From: Thermoactinospora rubra
GTDB taxonomy: Bacteria; Actinomycetota; Actinomycetes; Streptosporangiales; Streptosporangiaceae
Assembly: GCF_002093975.1 (NCBI RefSeq)
Contig: NZ_KZ084324.1
Location: 253,606-317,605 of the forward strand
DNA length: 64,000 nt
Direction: 5' to 3'
In this document: piece by piece, positions 32,684-40,172 of the stretch
How positions within the stretch are numbered: position 1 is the first letter of the stretch
Layout: each line of letters begins with the position of its first letter
Position numbers and translations under genes: made by a program
Notes under the pieces: generated by a model
Database searches by the model: none
What the model was told of the DNA's origin: nothing
The model's input: the letters and a program-made list of their open reading frames with translations, nothing else

Positions 32684-34219
32684 ATGACTGGTTCCGCTCG
32701 TGCTCTTCTGGCAGCCACTTTCGCACCCGGTGAGACCGCAGTACCCTCCGCCAAACGCTTCACGCGGGAGGTCATGACGGCCTGGGCCGCGTCGGCCGTG
32801 CTCGACAGCGCCGAGCAGGTCGTCGGCGAGCTGGCCGGGCAGATGGCCGACGTGTCGTTCGAGGCCGTCTGGAAGCACCTCGGCGACGCCGTACAGGTCG
32901 AGCTCAGGCATCACGTCGACCGCGACGAGCAGCCCAAGGCGCCCTCCGTCGAGGTGGAGGAATGGGGCATCACCTACGCGGGCGGCTCCCGGGTCCTGTG
33001 GGCCAGGCTGGCGGTGCCGGGCTCGGGGGAGACGGTGCTCGACGAGTGGTCGGAGGAGACCTCGCGGGGGCCCAACCGGCTGGGCTTCCTGGCCGACGCC
33101 AGCGACCTGCTCGCCGGCACGCTCGACCCCGACATGGTGCCGGCGATCATCGCGCAGATCGTGGTGCCACGGCTGGCGACGTGGTGCGCCGTCTACACCA
33201 CCGAGGCCGCGTCCGCGCCGGACCGCCTGGCCTACCTGTGGCACTCCGACGAGTCCCGCATCGACCGGCTGCGCGAGGAGCTGGCCGGCCTGACGGTCCC
33301 ACGTACCGTTGCCATGCAGCACCACGCCGACTCGCACGTCTTCGCGGTGCCGCTGACCGCCCGCGGGCGGGCCCTCGGCGTCATGTGCCTGGGCCGGCCC
33401 GACCGCTTCCCCAACGAGGCGGTGCAGTTTGCCGAGGACATCGCGCGCCGCGCCGCACTGGCGCTCGACAACGCCCGCCTGTACGCCCAGCAGGCCGCCG
33501 CCAACCGCGCCCTGCAGCGCAGTCTGCTGCCGCCCAGCGAGCCGGAGGTGCCCGGGCTCGACTACGGCGTCGTCTACGAGCCCGCCGGCGAGGCGAACGA
33601 GGTCGGCGGCGACTTCTACGACCTGTTCAAGGCGGGCGACGGCTCCTGGCGCTTCGCCATCGGCGACGTCTGCGGCACCGGCCCCGAGGCCGCCGCCGTC
33701 ACCGGCCTGGCCCGCCACACGCTGCGGCTGCTGGCCAGGGAGGGGTACGGCGTGGCCGCGGTGCTGGGCCGGCTCAACCAGGCGATCCTGGAGGAAGGGG
33801 AGCGGGCCCGGTTCCTGACGCTGCTCCACGGCGAGATCACGCCGACCGGCTCGGGCCTGGAGCTGCGGATGGTTTCGGCCGGCCATCCCGAGGCCCTGCG
33901 GCTGCGGCCCAGCGGCGTGGTGGAGGCCGTCACGACGCCGCAGTCCCTGCTGGGCGTCTTCCCCGAGGTGGTCTTCGAGGCCGACACCGTCCACCTGGAG
34001 CGCGACGACGTCCTGCTGGCGGTCACCGACGGGGTGACCGAGCGCCGCAGCGGCAACCGCCTGCTCGACGACGACGGCGGGCTGAGCAAGATGCTGGCCG
34101 AGTGCGCGGGCCTGTCGGCCAAGGCGGTGGCCGAGCGGATCCGGCGCGGCGCCGCCGAGTTCGCCCCCGAGCCGAGCGCCGACGACCTGGCGATCCTCGT
34201 CCTGCGGGCGGCCGGCTAA
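32684..34219 (+). CDS. GAF-SpoIIE/PP2C serine phosphatase with vestigial kinase domain, OsaC-like
   Basis: 511 residues from ATG 32684. N terminus (residues 15-125) looks like a decayed RsbW-type anti-sigma kinase: SAEQVVGELAGQMADV stands where the ELVTNA N-box should be and WG...GGSRVLWARL matches the domain end, but the ATP-binding Asn and G-boxes are gone. A GAF domain follows (about 150-280), then the SpoIIE-type phosphatase with EVGGDFYDLF, GDVCGTGPEAA, SAGHPEALRL, TDGVTERR and ADDLAILVL. It probably dephosphorylates an anti-anti-sigma factor. OsaC of S. coelicolor, which acts on SigB, is divergent from osaAB in the same way. Confidence 0.86.
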   Translation: MTGSARALLAATFAPGETAVPSAKRFTREVMTAWAASAVLDSAEQVVGELAGQMADVSFEAVWKHLGDAVQVELRHHVDRDEQPKAPSVEVEEWGITYAGGSRVLWARLAVPGSGETVLDEWSEETSRGPNRLGFLADASDLLAGTLDPDMVPAIIAQIVVPRLATWCAVYTTEAASAPDRLAYLWHSDESRIDRLREELAGLTVPRTVAMQHHADSHVFAVPLTARGRALGVMCLGRPDRFPNEAVQFAEDIARRAALALDNARLYAQQAAANRALQRSLLPPSEPEVPGLDYGVVYEPAGEANEVGGDFYDLFKAGDGSWRFAIGDVCGTGPEAAAVTGLARHTLRLLAREGYGVAAVLGRLNQAILEEGERARFLTLLHGEITPTGSGLELRMVSAGHPEALRLRPSGVVEAVTTPQSLLGVFPEVVFEADTVHLERDDVLLAVTDGVTERRSGNRLLDDDGGLSKMLAECAGLSAKAVAERIRRGAAEFAPEPSADDLAILVLRAAG

Positions 34220-34255
34220 GGCGTGCCGCATTTGCCCCTCTTTATGGGGAGATGC

Positions 34256-34280
34256 GTTTATGTGTCCGTTTGACGGGCAG
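34256..34280 (+). promoter_or_regulatory. possible SigB-type promoter before the gas-vesicle operon
   Basis: GTTTA, 14 bases, GGGCAG resembles the stress-sigma consensus GNNTN-N14-16-GGGTA(C/T) of Streptomyces with one mismatch in the -10. It lies 64 bases before the first gvp-cluster gene. Weak evidence on its own. Confidence 0.35.
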
Positions 34281-34343
34281 GCTGGGGCGGGTGTGGAGCC
34301 GGACACTCCGGACAGTCACCCTCACAGTTGAGGAGCGCTCGCC

Positions 34344-34814
34344 ATGAAGCACAAGGTACAGGTGGCACTCGCGCTCGCGGCGGGCTACTACCTGGGCCGC
34401 AGGCGCAAGCTGCGCGCGGCCGTGGCCCTGGCGCTGGCCGGAGCCGCCGGAGGGCTCAGGCGGGGCGCCGCGGGCGGCCTGCTCCAGCAGGGGATGAAGG
34501 CCCTCGGCTCCTCCCCTCAGGTGGAGGAGATGGCCAACCGCCTGCGCGGCGAGCTGATGGAGGCCGGCAAGGCCGCGGCCATGGCCGCCACCACCAGGCA
34601 GATCAACTCCCTGGCCGACAGGCTCCACGAGCGCGCCGAATCCCTGCGCCAGCCCGGGCCGCAGGCCCAGGAGGAGCCCCAGGCCGAGGAGGAAGAGGAG
34701 TACGAAGAGGACGAGTACGTGGAGGAGGAGCCCGAGGAGGAAGAAGAGCCTCCCCGGCGGACTCCCGCTTCACGGCGGCGTCCCGCCGCCACGCCCGGCG
34801 GACCGCGTAGGTGA
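34344..34814 (+). CDS. gas-vesicle-cluster accessory protein with acidic-basic tail (GvpY-position)
   Basis: 156 residues from ATG 34344 (GAGGAG upstream). Residues 1-45 form a small, basic, alanine-rich helical region (VALALAAGYYLGRRRKLRAA). Residues 46-100 are helical (MANRLRGELMEAGKAAAMAATT). The tail is a Glu-rich block (about 112-139) followed by PPRRTPASRRRP. It is the first gene of the gas-vesicle operon and its TGA overlaps the next start. By position it corresponds to gvpY of Streptomyces clusters, but I cannot confirm homology. Confidence 0.6.
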   Translation: MKHKVQVALALAAGYYLGRRRKLRAAVALALAGAAGGLRRGAAGGLLQQGMKALGSSPQVEEMANRLRGELMEAGKAAAMAATTRQINSLADRLHERAESLRQPGPQAQEEPQAEEEEEYEEDEYVEEEPEEEEEPPRRTPASRRRPAATPGGPRR

Positions 34815-36043
34815 TGGCGATGACCCAGGCGACCGGCAAGCTCACCGACGAACTCACCGACAAAGCAGCCGCCCCGCAGCGGCCGATGGACCGGCTCACC
34901 GCCGAACTGCAGGGCCTGGCCCTGGCACTGGTCGAGCGGGCGCTGTCCGCCGCGACCGGCCGGGTCGAGAACCTGGCCGGACGGCTCACCGACGTGGCGG
35001 AGGGACGCGGGACCGGCCTGGCCGACGCCCTCACCGGAGGAGGCGGGGACTCGGGCGGGGGACCGCTGTCGAAGCTCGCCGAGCCGCTGGCCAAGGCGGC
35101 GAAACCTCTGGCCGACGTGGTCGAACCCGTGGCCAAGGCGGCCGGGCCGCTGGCGAAGGTGCTGGGGCCGCTCGCGAAGGTCAAGGACGCGGCGGGCCGC
35201 AAGGGCAAGCTGCGCCTGACCAACATCGTGGAGGCGGTCGACATCGGCGCGCCGGTCCGCGTCGTCTACAACCAGTGGACGCAGTTCGAGGACTTCCCGG
35301 ACTTCACCAAGAAGGTCGAGCACGTCGACCAGGAGTCGGACGAGAAGGTCAGGTGGAGGGCCCAGATCTTCTGGTCCCATCGCGGCTGGACCTCCACCAT
35401 CCTGGAGCAGGTCCCCGACGAGCGCATCATCTGGCGGTCGGAGGGCGACAAGGGCCACGTGGACGGCGCCGTGACCTTCCACGAGCTGGCCCCCAACCTC
35501 ACCCGTGTCTGCATGGTCCTGGAGTACCACCCGAAGGGCCTGTTCGAGCGCGTCGGCAACCTCTGGCGGGCCCAGGGCAGGCGGGCGCGCCTGGAGCTCA
35601 AGAACTTCGCCCGGCATGTGATGACGCAGACCATGCTCCACCCGGAGGAGATGGAGGAGGACGGCTGGCGCGGCGTCATCCACGACGGCCGGGTGGTGGA
35701 AGAGGCCGAGGAAGAGGAAGAGGGAGCGGAAGAGGAAGAGGAAAAGGGAGCGGAAGAGGAAGCGGAAGCGGAAGAGGAAGAACAGCCGGAGGAGGAGCCG
35801 GAAGAGGAACCCGAGGAAGAGGAGGAAGAGCAGCCTCCGCCGCGCCCCGCCGCCAGACGACCGGCGGCCCGCCGCCGTGAAGAGGAGCCTCCGGTGCGCC
35901 GCCGCCGCGAAGAGGAGCCTCCGGTGCGCCGCCGCCGCGAAGAGGAGCAGGAAGCCCCTCCGGTACGCCGGCGCCGGCAAGCCGACCAGGGGTCCTCGCA
36001 GGAACGGCCCGTTCGCCGCAGGACGGGCACCCCGAGCGGTTGA
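34814..36043 (+). CDS. SRPBCC/polyketide-cyclase-like gas-vesicle accessory protein (GvpZ-like)
   Basis: About 409 residues. Three possible starts lie within nine bases (GTG 34811, ATG 34814, ATG 34820); 34814 overlaps the previous stop. Residues 1-130 hold repeats such as [19 protein letters not shown], an amphipathic helical region. Residues about 138-285 are an SRPBCC fold ([20 protein letters not shown] then [14 protein letters not shown]). The tail has a long Glu block (about 295-340) and then [10 protein letters not shown] repeated. SRPBCC proteins are regular members of actinobacterial gvp clusters; its role in vesicle assembly is unknown. Confidence 0.78.
   Translation: MAMTQATGKLTDELTDKAAAPQRPMDRLTAELQGLALALVERALSAATGRVENLAGRLTDVAEGRGTGLADALTGGGGDSGGGPLSKLAEPLAKAAKPLADVVEPVAKAAGPLAKVLGPLAKVKDAAGRKGKLRLTNIVEAVDIGAPVRVVYNQWTQFEDFPDFTKKVEHVDQESDEKVRWRAQIFWSHRGWTSTILEQVPDERIIWRSEGDKGHVDGAVTFHELAPNLTRVCMVLEYHPKGLFERVGNLWRAQGRRARLELKNFARHVMTQTMLHPEEMEEDGWRGVIHDGRVVEEAEEEEEGAEEEEEKGAEEEAEAEEEEQPEEEPEEEPEEEEEEQPPPRPAARRPAARRREEEPPVRRRREEEPPVRRRREEEQEAPPVRRRRQADQGSSQERPVRRRTGTPSG
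35878..35967 (+). repeat. 30-bp tandem repeat encoding [10 protein letters not shown]
   Basis: Two exact copies and one degenerate copy of a 30-base unit starting GAAGAGGAGCCTCCGGTGCG, in frame in the SRPBCC gene. Encodes alternating acidic and arginine blocks. Confidence 0.85.
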
Positions 36044-36056
36044 TCGAGGAACACAC

Positions 36057-36455
36057 ATGACCGTGCAGCCCGCCGGGGGCGGGGCCGTCGAACGGCCCGG
36101 CTCCACCAGCCTCGCCGACGTCATCGACACCATCCTGGACAAGGGCCTGGTGATCGACGCCTACGTCAACGTCTCGCTCGTCGGCATCCAGATCCTGACC
36201 GTGGACGCCCGGGTCGTGGTGGCCAGCGTCGACACTTACCTGCGCTTCGCCGAGGCCACCGAACGCCTGAGCCTCGGCGACGCCCGGGGCCAGGGGGTGC
36301 CCGAGATGGTCCAGGGGGCCCTCGGCGGCTCCGGCGGCCAGGCCGCCCTCGACTCCGGCGACCAGACGTTTCACGAAGAGCCGGAACCGGCTCGCGAGAA
36401 GTCCGAAGCCGACTCCGAGGAGGGGACTCCCCGGCGCTTCCACGAGAGGGACTGA
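36057..36455 (+). CDS. gvpA: gas vesicle structural protein GvpA
   Basis: 132 residues from ATG 36057. Core residues 17-70: [20 protein letters not shown] then [20 protein letters not shown], the alpha-beta-beta-alpha wall-forming fold of GvpA. A 60-residue hydrophilic C-terminal extension follows, longer than classical 70-residue GvpA but usual in actinobacteria. It forms the hydrophobic-inside ribs of the gas shell. Two further GvpA/J-family genes lie downstream; this one matches the structural consensus best. Confidence 0.88.
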   Translation: MTVQPAGGGAVERPGSTSLADVIDTILDKGLVIDAYVNVSLVGIQILTVDARVVVASVDTYLRFAEATERLSLGDARGQGVPEMVQGALGGSGGQAALDSGDQTFHEEPEPAREKSEADSEEGTPRRFHERD

Positions 36456-36456
36456 C

Positions 36457-37224
36457 ATGACCCAGCCCGCTGGGGCCGACCACGGCTTTTACGTCTACGG
36501 GGTCGTGCCCGCGGACGTCGAGGTGTCCCCCGACGCCCGCGGCGTGGGGGATCCGCCGTCGCCGGTGGATCTGGTACGGCACCGCGAGATCGGCGCGCTG
36601 GTCAGCAAGGTCCCGCTGGACCGCCCGCTGGGCCGCCCCGACGACCTGGTGGCCCACGAGCAACTGCTGGACGCCACCGCCGCCGAGGTGCCGGTGCTGC
36701 CCATCCGCTTCGGCGCGGTCCTGAGCCAGGCGGAGGCCGTGGTGGAGGAACTGCTGGGACCCCACCACGACGAGTTCGCGGCCGCGCTGAAGGAGCTGGA
36801 CGGCCGCGTGGAGTACCTCGTCAAGGGCCGCTACGTGGAGCAGGTCGTGCTCCGCGAGGTGCTCGAGGAGAATCCCGAGGCGGCGCGGCTGCGGGAGCAG
36901 ATCGTGGGACAGTCGGCGGAGGCCACGCGGGACCTGCGCATCCAGCTCGGCGAGATCATCAACCAGGCCATCGCCGCCAAGCGCGAGGCGGACACGCGGG
37001 CGCTGGCCGAGCGGCTCCAGCCGTACTGCCTCCAGGCCGCCGTGCGCCCGCCCACCCACGAGCAGGACGCCGTCCAGCTCGCCCTGCTCGTCGAGACGGA
37101 TCGGGGACCGGAACTGGAGGAAGCCGTGCAGGAGGTCGCGGAAAGCTGGGCGGAGCGCGTCACGCTGCGCGTGCTGGGCCCGCTCGCGCCGTACGACTTC
37201 GCGACCACCTCCCGGCAGGGGTGA
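36457..37224 (+). CDS. gvpF: gas vesicle protein GvpF/GvpL family (first copy)
   Basis: 255 residues, one base after the gvpA stop. N terminus GFYVYGVVPADVEV is the ferredoxin-like domain; LPIRFGAVLSQAEAVVEELL and the central YLVKGRYVEQVVLREVL with a helical middle match GvpF. The C terminus ends with LRVLGPLAPYDFATTS, the family's closing motif. GvpF binds GvpA and assists nucleation. A second family member (GvpL) lies downstream. Confidence 0.9.
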   Translation: MTQPAGADHGFYVYGVVPADVEVSPDARGVGDPPSPVDLVRHREIGALVSKVPLDRPLGRPDDLVAHEQLLDATAAEVPVLPIRFGAVLSQAEAVVEELLGPHHDEFAAALKELDGRVEYLVKGRYVEQVVLREVLEENPEAARLREQIVGQSAEATRDLRIQLGEIINQAIAAKREADTRALAERLQPYCLQAAVRPPTHEQDAVQLALLVETDRGPELEEAVQEVAESWAERVTLRVLGPLAPYDFATTSRQG

Positions 37225-37230
37225 GGAGCC

Positions 37231-37464
37231 ATGGGACTGGTCGGCATGATCCTGGGCCTGCCGTTCGCGCCGTTCCGCGGTCTGGTACGGCTGGCCGAGG
37301 TGATCCAGGAGCAGGTGGAGCGGGAGCTCTACGATCCGGCGGCGGTGCGGCGGCGGATCGAGGAGATCGAGCGGGCCGCGGCGGCGGGAGAGCTGAGCAA
37401 GGAGGAGCGGGCGGCGGCCGTGGAGGAGGCCCTGGGCGGCATGACCGGGCCGGTGAGGGGTTGA
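37231..37464 (+). CDS. gvpG: gas vesicle protein GvpG
   Basis: 77 residues: LPFAPFRGLVRLAEVIQEQV, then RRRIEEIERAAAAGELSKEE, a small helical protein typical of GvpG. Its ATG is six bases after the gvpF stop with GAGGAG upstream. It belongs to the GvpF-GvpM accessory set needed for vesicle nucleation. Confidence 0.88.
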   Translation: MGLVGMILGLPFAPFRGLVRLAEVIQEQVERELYDPAAVRRRIEEIERAAAAGELSKEERAAAVEEALGGMTGPVRG

Positions 37465-37467
37465 GGC

Positions 37468-37830
37468 ATGCCTGCAAGACGCAGGATCCGCGAAGGGGAA
37501 GCTGAGGCGCCGCCCAGGCGAGCGGCCCGCGAGGAGGAGGCGCCGCCCCCACGGCGGGCCCGGCCGGCGCTGACGGCGGCCACGGCCGGCGCCGAGGCGC
37601 TGCGCCAGATCGCCGAGCTGACCTCCCGCCAGACCGAGGGCGTCACGCTCGTCGAGCCGCAGGAGGAGGGCTGGCTGGTGGGCGTGGAGGTGGTCGAGGA
37701 CCGGCGGATCCCGTCCTCCGGCGACGTGCTGGCGATCTACGAGGCCGAGCTGGACTCCGAGGGGAACCTGATGGCCTACCGCAGGGTGCGGCGCTACCGG
37801 CGGGGCAGTGACGTGGGGGAGCAGCGGTGA
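37468..37830 (+). CDS. gvpO: gas vesicle protein GvpO with ampholytic N-terminal extension
   Basis: 120 residues. The GvpO core begins around residue 40 (AEALRQIAELTSRQTEGVTL) and continues EEGWLVGVEVVEDRRIPSSGD, LAIYEAELDSEGNLMAYRRV. The first 38 residues alternate arginine and glutamate blocks (PPRRAAREEEAPPPRRARP), like the tails of the two upstream accessory proteins. Its stop overlaps the GTG of the next gene (GTGA). Confidence 0.88.
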   Translation: MPARRRIREGEAEAPPRRAAREEEAPPPRRARPALTAATAGAEALRQIAELTSRQTEGVTLVEPQEEGWLVGVEVVEDRRIPSSGDVLAIYEAELDSEGNLMAYRRVRRYRRGSDVGEQR

Positions 37831-38216
37831 CCAGCGAGCCGGCCCGGCCGGGTTTCCTCGGGTCGCAGCCGTACGGGTCGGGACGCGAGCCGGCGAACCT
37901 CGGCGACATCCTGGAGCGGGTCCTCGACCGCGGCGTGATCATCGCGGGCGACATCCGGGTCAACCTGCTCGACATCGAGCTGCTCACCATCAAGCTGCGC
38001 CTGATCATCGCCTCCGTGGACACCGCGCGGGAGCTGGGGATCAACTGGTGGGAGCACGACCCGTGGCTCAGCGGCAGGGACCGCGGGCTGGCCGAGGAGA
38101 ACCGCCTGCTGCGCCGCCGCCTGGCCGAGCTGGAGGGGACCGAGCCGGAGCAGGTCGAACCGGCCAGGGCCGAGCCGGAGGAGGCCGAGCTGGAGAGGGG
38201 CGACGATGGCCGCTGA
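37827..38216 (+). CDS. gvpJ: gas vesicle GvpA/J-family protein (GvpJ)
   Basis: 129 residues from GTG 37827. Core: NLGDILERVLDRGVIIAGDI then LLDIELLTIKLRLIIASVDT; the KLR in place of EAR distinguishes GvpJ from GvpA. After GINWWEHDPWL, a charged coiled tail follows (NRLLRRRLAELEG). Minor shell protein thought to shape the conical tips. Overlaps gvpL by 11 bases. Confidence 0.87.
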   Translation: MTSEPARPGFLGSQPYGSGREPANLGDILERVLDRGVIIAGDIRVNLLDIELLTIKLRLIIASVDTARELGINWWEHDPWLSGRDRGLAEENRLLRRRLAELEGTEPEQVEPARAEPEEAELERGDDGR

Positions 38217-38988
38217 CCTCGGGACGTACCTCTACGCGATCGCGCGGGAGCCGGTCCCGCCCTGTCCGGAGGGCCTGACCGGCGTCGCGGGGGAGCCCGT
38301 CCGCACGGTCGCCGGCTCCGGGCTGGTCGCCTACGTGGGCACCGTCCCCCTGGACCGGTTCGGCGAGGAACCCCTGCGGCGGTCCATGGAGGACCTGGAC
38401 TGGCTGGGCGCGACCGCCCGGGCGCACGACCGCGTGGTGGCCGCGGTGGCGGCGTCGGCGCCCACCGCCCCCGTGCGGCTGGTCACCGTCTACAGCGGCG
38501 ACGAGCAGGTGCGCGACCTGCTGGAGGAGCGGCGCGCGGAGTTTCTGGACGTCCTGGCCCGTGTCGCGGGCCGGGAGGAATGGGGCGTCAAGGCATACGC
38601 GGAACCGGTCGCCGAGACACCCGAGCCGAAGGCCGCGAATTCGGGCGCGTCGAGCCCGGGCACCGCCTACCTCAAGCGGCGGCAGGCGGGCCTGCATGAG
38701 CGGGAGCGGGTCTGGCGCGAGGCCGGAGCCCGCGCCATGGAGATCCATCGCGCCCTGAGCGGCATCGCGGTCGCCGGCCGCCTGCACCGCGCCCAGGACC
38801 CGCAGCTGTCCGGACGGCGCGACTGGATGGTGCTCAACGGCGCCTACCTCGTCGACCGCGACCGAGCCGGGGAGTTCCGGCGCGCCGTCGACCGGCTGCG
38901 CGGCCGCGGGCTACAGGTCGAGCTCACCGGGCCGTGGGCGCCCTACTCGTTCGCCGTGCTGGAGGAGGGCCGCCATGGCGTCGCCTGA
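38206..38988 (+). CDS. gvpL: gas vesicle protein GvpF/GvpL family (second copy)
   Basis: 260 residues: GTYLYAIAREPVP at the start, PVRLVTVYSGDEQVRDLLEE in place of the F-copy motif, EEWGVKAYAEP, the helical KRRQAGLHERERVWREAGA region and the end LTGPWAPYSFAVLEE. Architecture as in GvpF. Overlaps both neighbours, so the operon is tightly coupled. Confidence 0.88.
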   Translation: MAADLGTYLYAIAREPVPPCPEGLTGVAGEPVRTVAGSGLVAYVGTVPLDRFGEEPLRRSMEDLDWLGATARAHDRVVAAVAASAPTAPVRLVTVYSGDEQVRDLLEERRAEFLDVLARVAGREEWGVKAYAEPVAETPEPKAANSGASSPGTAYLKRRQAGLHERERVWREAGARAMEIHRALSGIAVAGRLHRAQDPQLSGRRDWMVLNGAYLVDRDRAGEFRRAVDRLRGRGLQVELTGPWAPYSFAVLEEGRHGVA

Positions 38989-39175
38989 ACCGTCCCGCGC
39001 CGCCGTCCTGGCCGAGGAGGGACGGCTCCCGGCCGAGCGCGTGGCGCTGGTCGACCTGCTCGACCGGTTGCTCGCCGGGGGCGTCGTGGTCAGCGGCGAC
39101 CTGGTGCTGTCGATCGCGGACGTCGACCTCGTCCGCATCTCCATCCGAGCCCTGATCATGTCGGTGCGTGACTGA
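38975..39175 (+). CDS. short GvpA/J-family protein (GvpS-position)
   Basis: 66 residues: VALVDLLDRLLAGGVVVSGD then LVLSIADVDLVRISIRALIM, a complete but minimal GvpA fold without C-terminal extension. In Streptomyces clusters the third GvpA-like gene before gvpK is called gvpS. Starts inside the gvpL 3' end. Confidence 0.82.
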   Translation: MASPEPSRAAVLAEEGRLPAERVALVDLLDRLLAGGVVVSGDLVLSIADVDLVRISIRALIMSVRD

Positions 39176-39177
39176 CC

Positions 39178-39480
39178 ATGGAAGACACCCATCCCGTACG
39201 GCAGGCCCGGCTCCGCATCGAGACCGACGCGGAGGCGGTGGAGCGCGACCTGTCCCGCCTCGTCCTCACGCTGGTCGAACTGGTCCGCCAGCTGGTGGAG
39301 CGGCAGTGCGTGCGCCGCATGGAACGCGGCGACCTCACCGACGAGCAGGTCGAGACCGTGGGGCTGACGCTGATGCGCCTGGAGGAGGCCATGACGGAGC
39401 TGTGCGAGCGCTTCGACCTGTCGCCGAGCGACCTCAACCTCGACCTCGGCCCGCTCGGCACGATCCTGCCCGAGGACTGA
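39178..39480 (+). CDS. gvpK: gas vesicle protein GvpK
   Basis: 100 residues: RDLSRLVLTLVELVRQLVER then MERGDLTDEQVETVGLTLMR and DLNLDLGPLGTIL, the GvpK signature. Last gene of the ten-gene operon. No GvpN AAA+ ATPase is present, as is usual for actinobacterial clusters. Confidence 0.93.
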   Translation: MEDTHPVRQARLRIETDAEAVERDLSRLVLTLVELVRQLVERQCVRRMERGDLTDEQVETVGLTLMRLEEAMTELCERFDLSPSDLNLDLGPLGTILPED

Positions 39481-39483
39481 AGA

Positions 39484-39729
39484 TCAGCCCGCCCAGATGA
39501 TGGAGTACACGTGGACGACCTTCGAGGCGTCGTCGATCACGTAGGACACCAGCCCGGCCGGGTCGAAGGCGTCCTCCTGGAAGTTGGGGTCGTCCGGGTC
39601 GGGCACGCCGCGGTGGTGCGGGTCGGAGCCGATGACGAGCAGCTCCTCGATGAGCGCCTCCCACGCCTCGGCGGGCAGGCCGGGGATCTCGGCGCTGGCG
39701 GAGACGTGGAAGTTGATCCGGTAGTTCAC
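39484..39729 (-). CDS. RelE/ParE-fold-like small protein, putative toxin
   Basis: 81 residues from GTG 39729. Predicted order strand (YRINFHVSASAE), helix (AEAWEALIEELLVIGSDP), then strands GLVSYVIDDAS and KVVHVYSIIWAG, which resembles the RelE/ParE fold, although catalytic residues are not evident. The GTG overlaps the stop of the DUF6247 gene upstream (GTGA). Such pairs behave like toxin-antitoxin modules; this is an inference from fold and order. Confidence 0.55.
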   Translation of the reverse strand: MNYRINFHVSASAEIPGLPAEAWEALIEELLVIGSDPHHRGVPDPDDPNFQEDAFDPAGLVSYVIDDASKVVHVYSIIWAG

Positions 39730-40061
39730 GGCCGGCGGCTCTCGCGCCCGGCGACCAGCTCGAACCAGCCGGGGATGACGTCCTCCGCCGGGACACCGTC
39801 GACGCCGGCGGCGGCCTCGGCGCGGGCCTGCTCGTATCCGGGCCGGCTGTAGGCGACCGAACGGCGGTGCCACATGTCGAGCGTGTCGGTCAGCTCCCCC
39901 CAGCGCCACGGCTCCCGCGCGGCGGTCCGCATGGCCGCCCGGTAGTCGCCCAGGAAGCGGTCGCGGTACCGCTCGGGCAGGCGGGCGAGGATGCCGCCCG
40001 GGTCGTGGGCGTCCCTTATGTCGTGCTCGGCGGGATGCGGCTCGACCGGCTGCTCGCTCAC
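39726..40061 (-). CDS. DUF6247-like protein, putative antitoxin partner
   Basis: 111 residues. Core DPGGILARLPERYRDRFLGD then YRAAMRTAAREPWRWGELTDTLDMWHRRSV is a helical motif I associate with DUF6247. Coupled to the RelE-like gene by a four-base overlap, with the putative antitoxin first. The longer-than-usual C terminus ends AEDVIPGWFELVAGRESRRP. Confidence 0.55.
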   Translation of the reverse strand: MSEQPVEPHPAEHDIRDAHDPGGILARLPERYRDRFLGDYRAAMRTAAREPWRWGELTDTLDMWHRRSVAYSRPGYEQARAEAAAGVDGVPAEDVIPGWFELVAGRESRRP

Positions 40062-40172
40062 GAGTCCCCCTCAGTCGGATCTGTGCCGACATCAGGGTAA
40101 CTGTCAGTGACCGGGCGACCCCGGCATCACGCTCCCGCGTGTCGGCGAACGCGCAGGTCAGCCCGCAGGTCC

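Noticed and set aside
36057..39480. Missing gvpN as a sign of a broken gas-vesicle cluster
   Set aside because: Actinobacterial clusters usually lack gvpN; all other core genes are intact.
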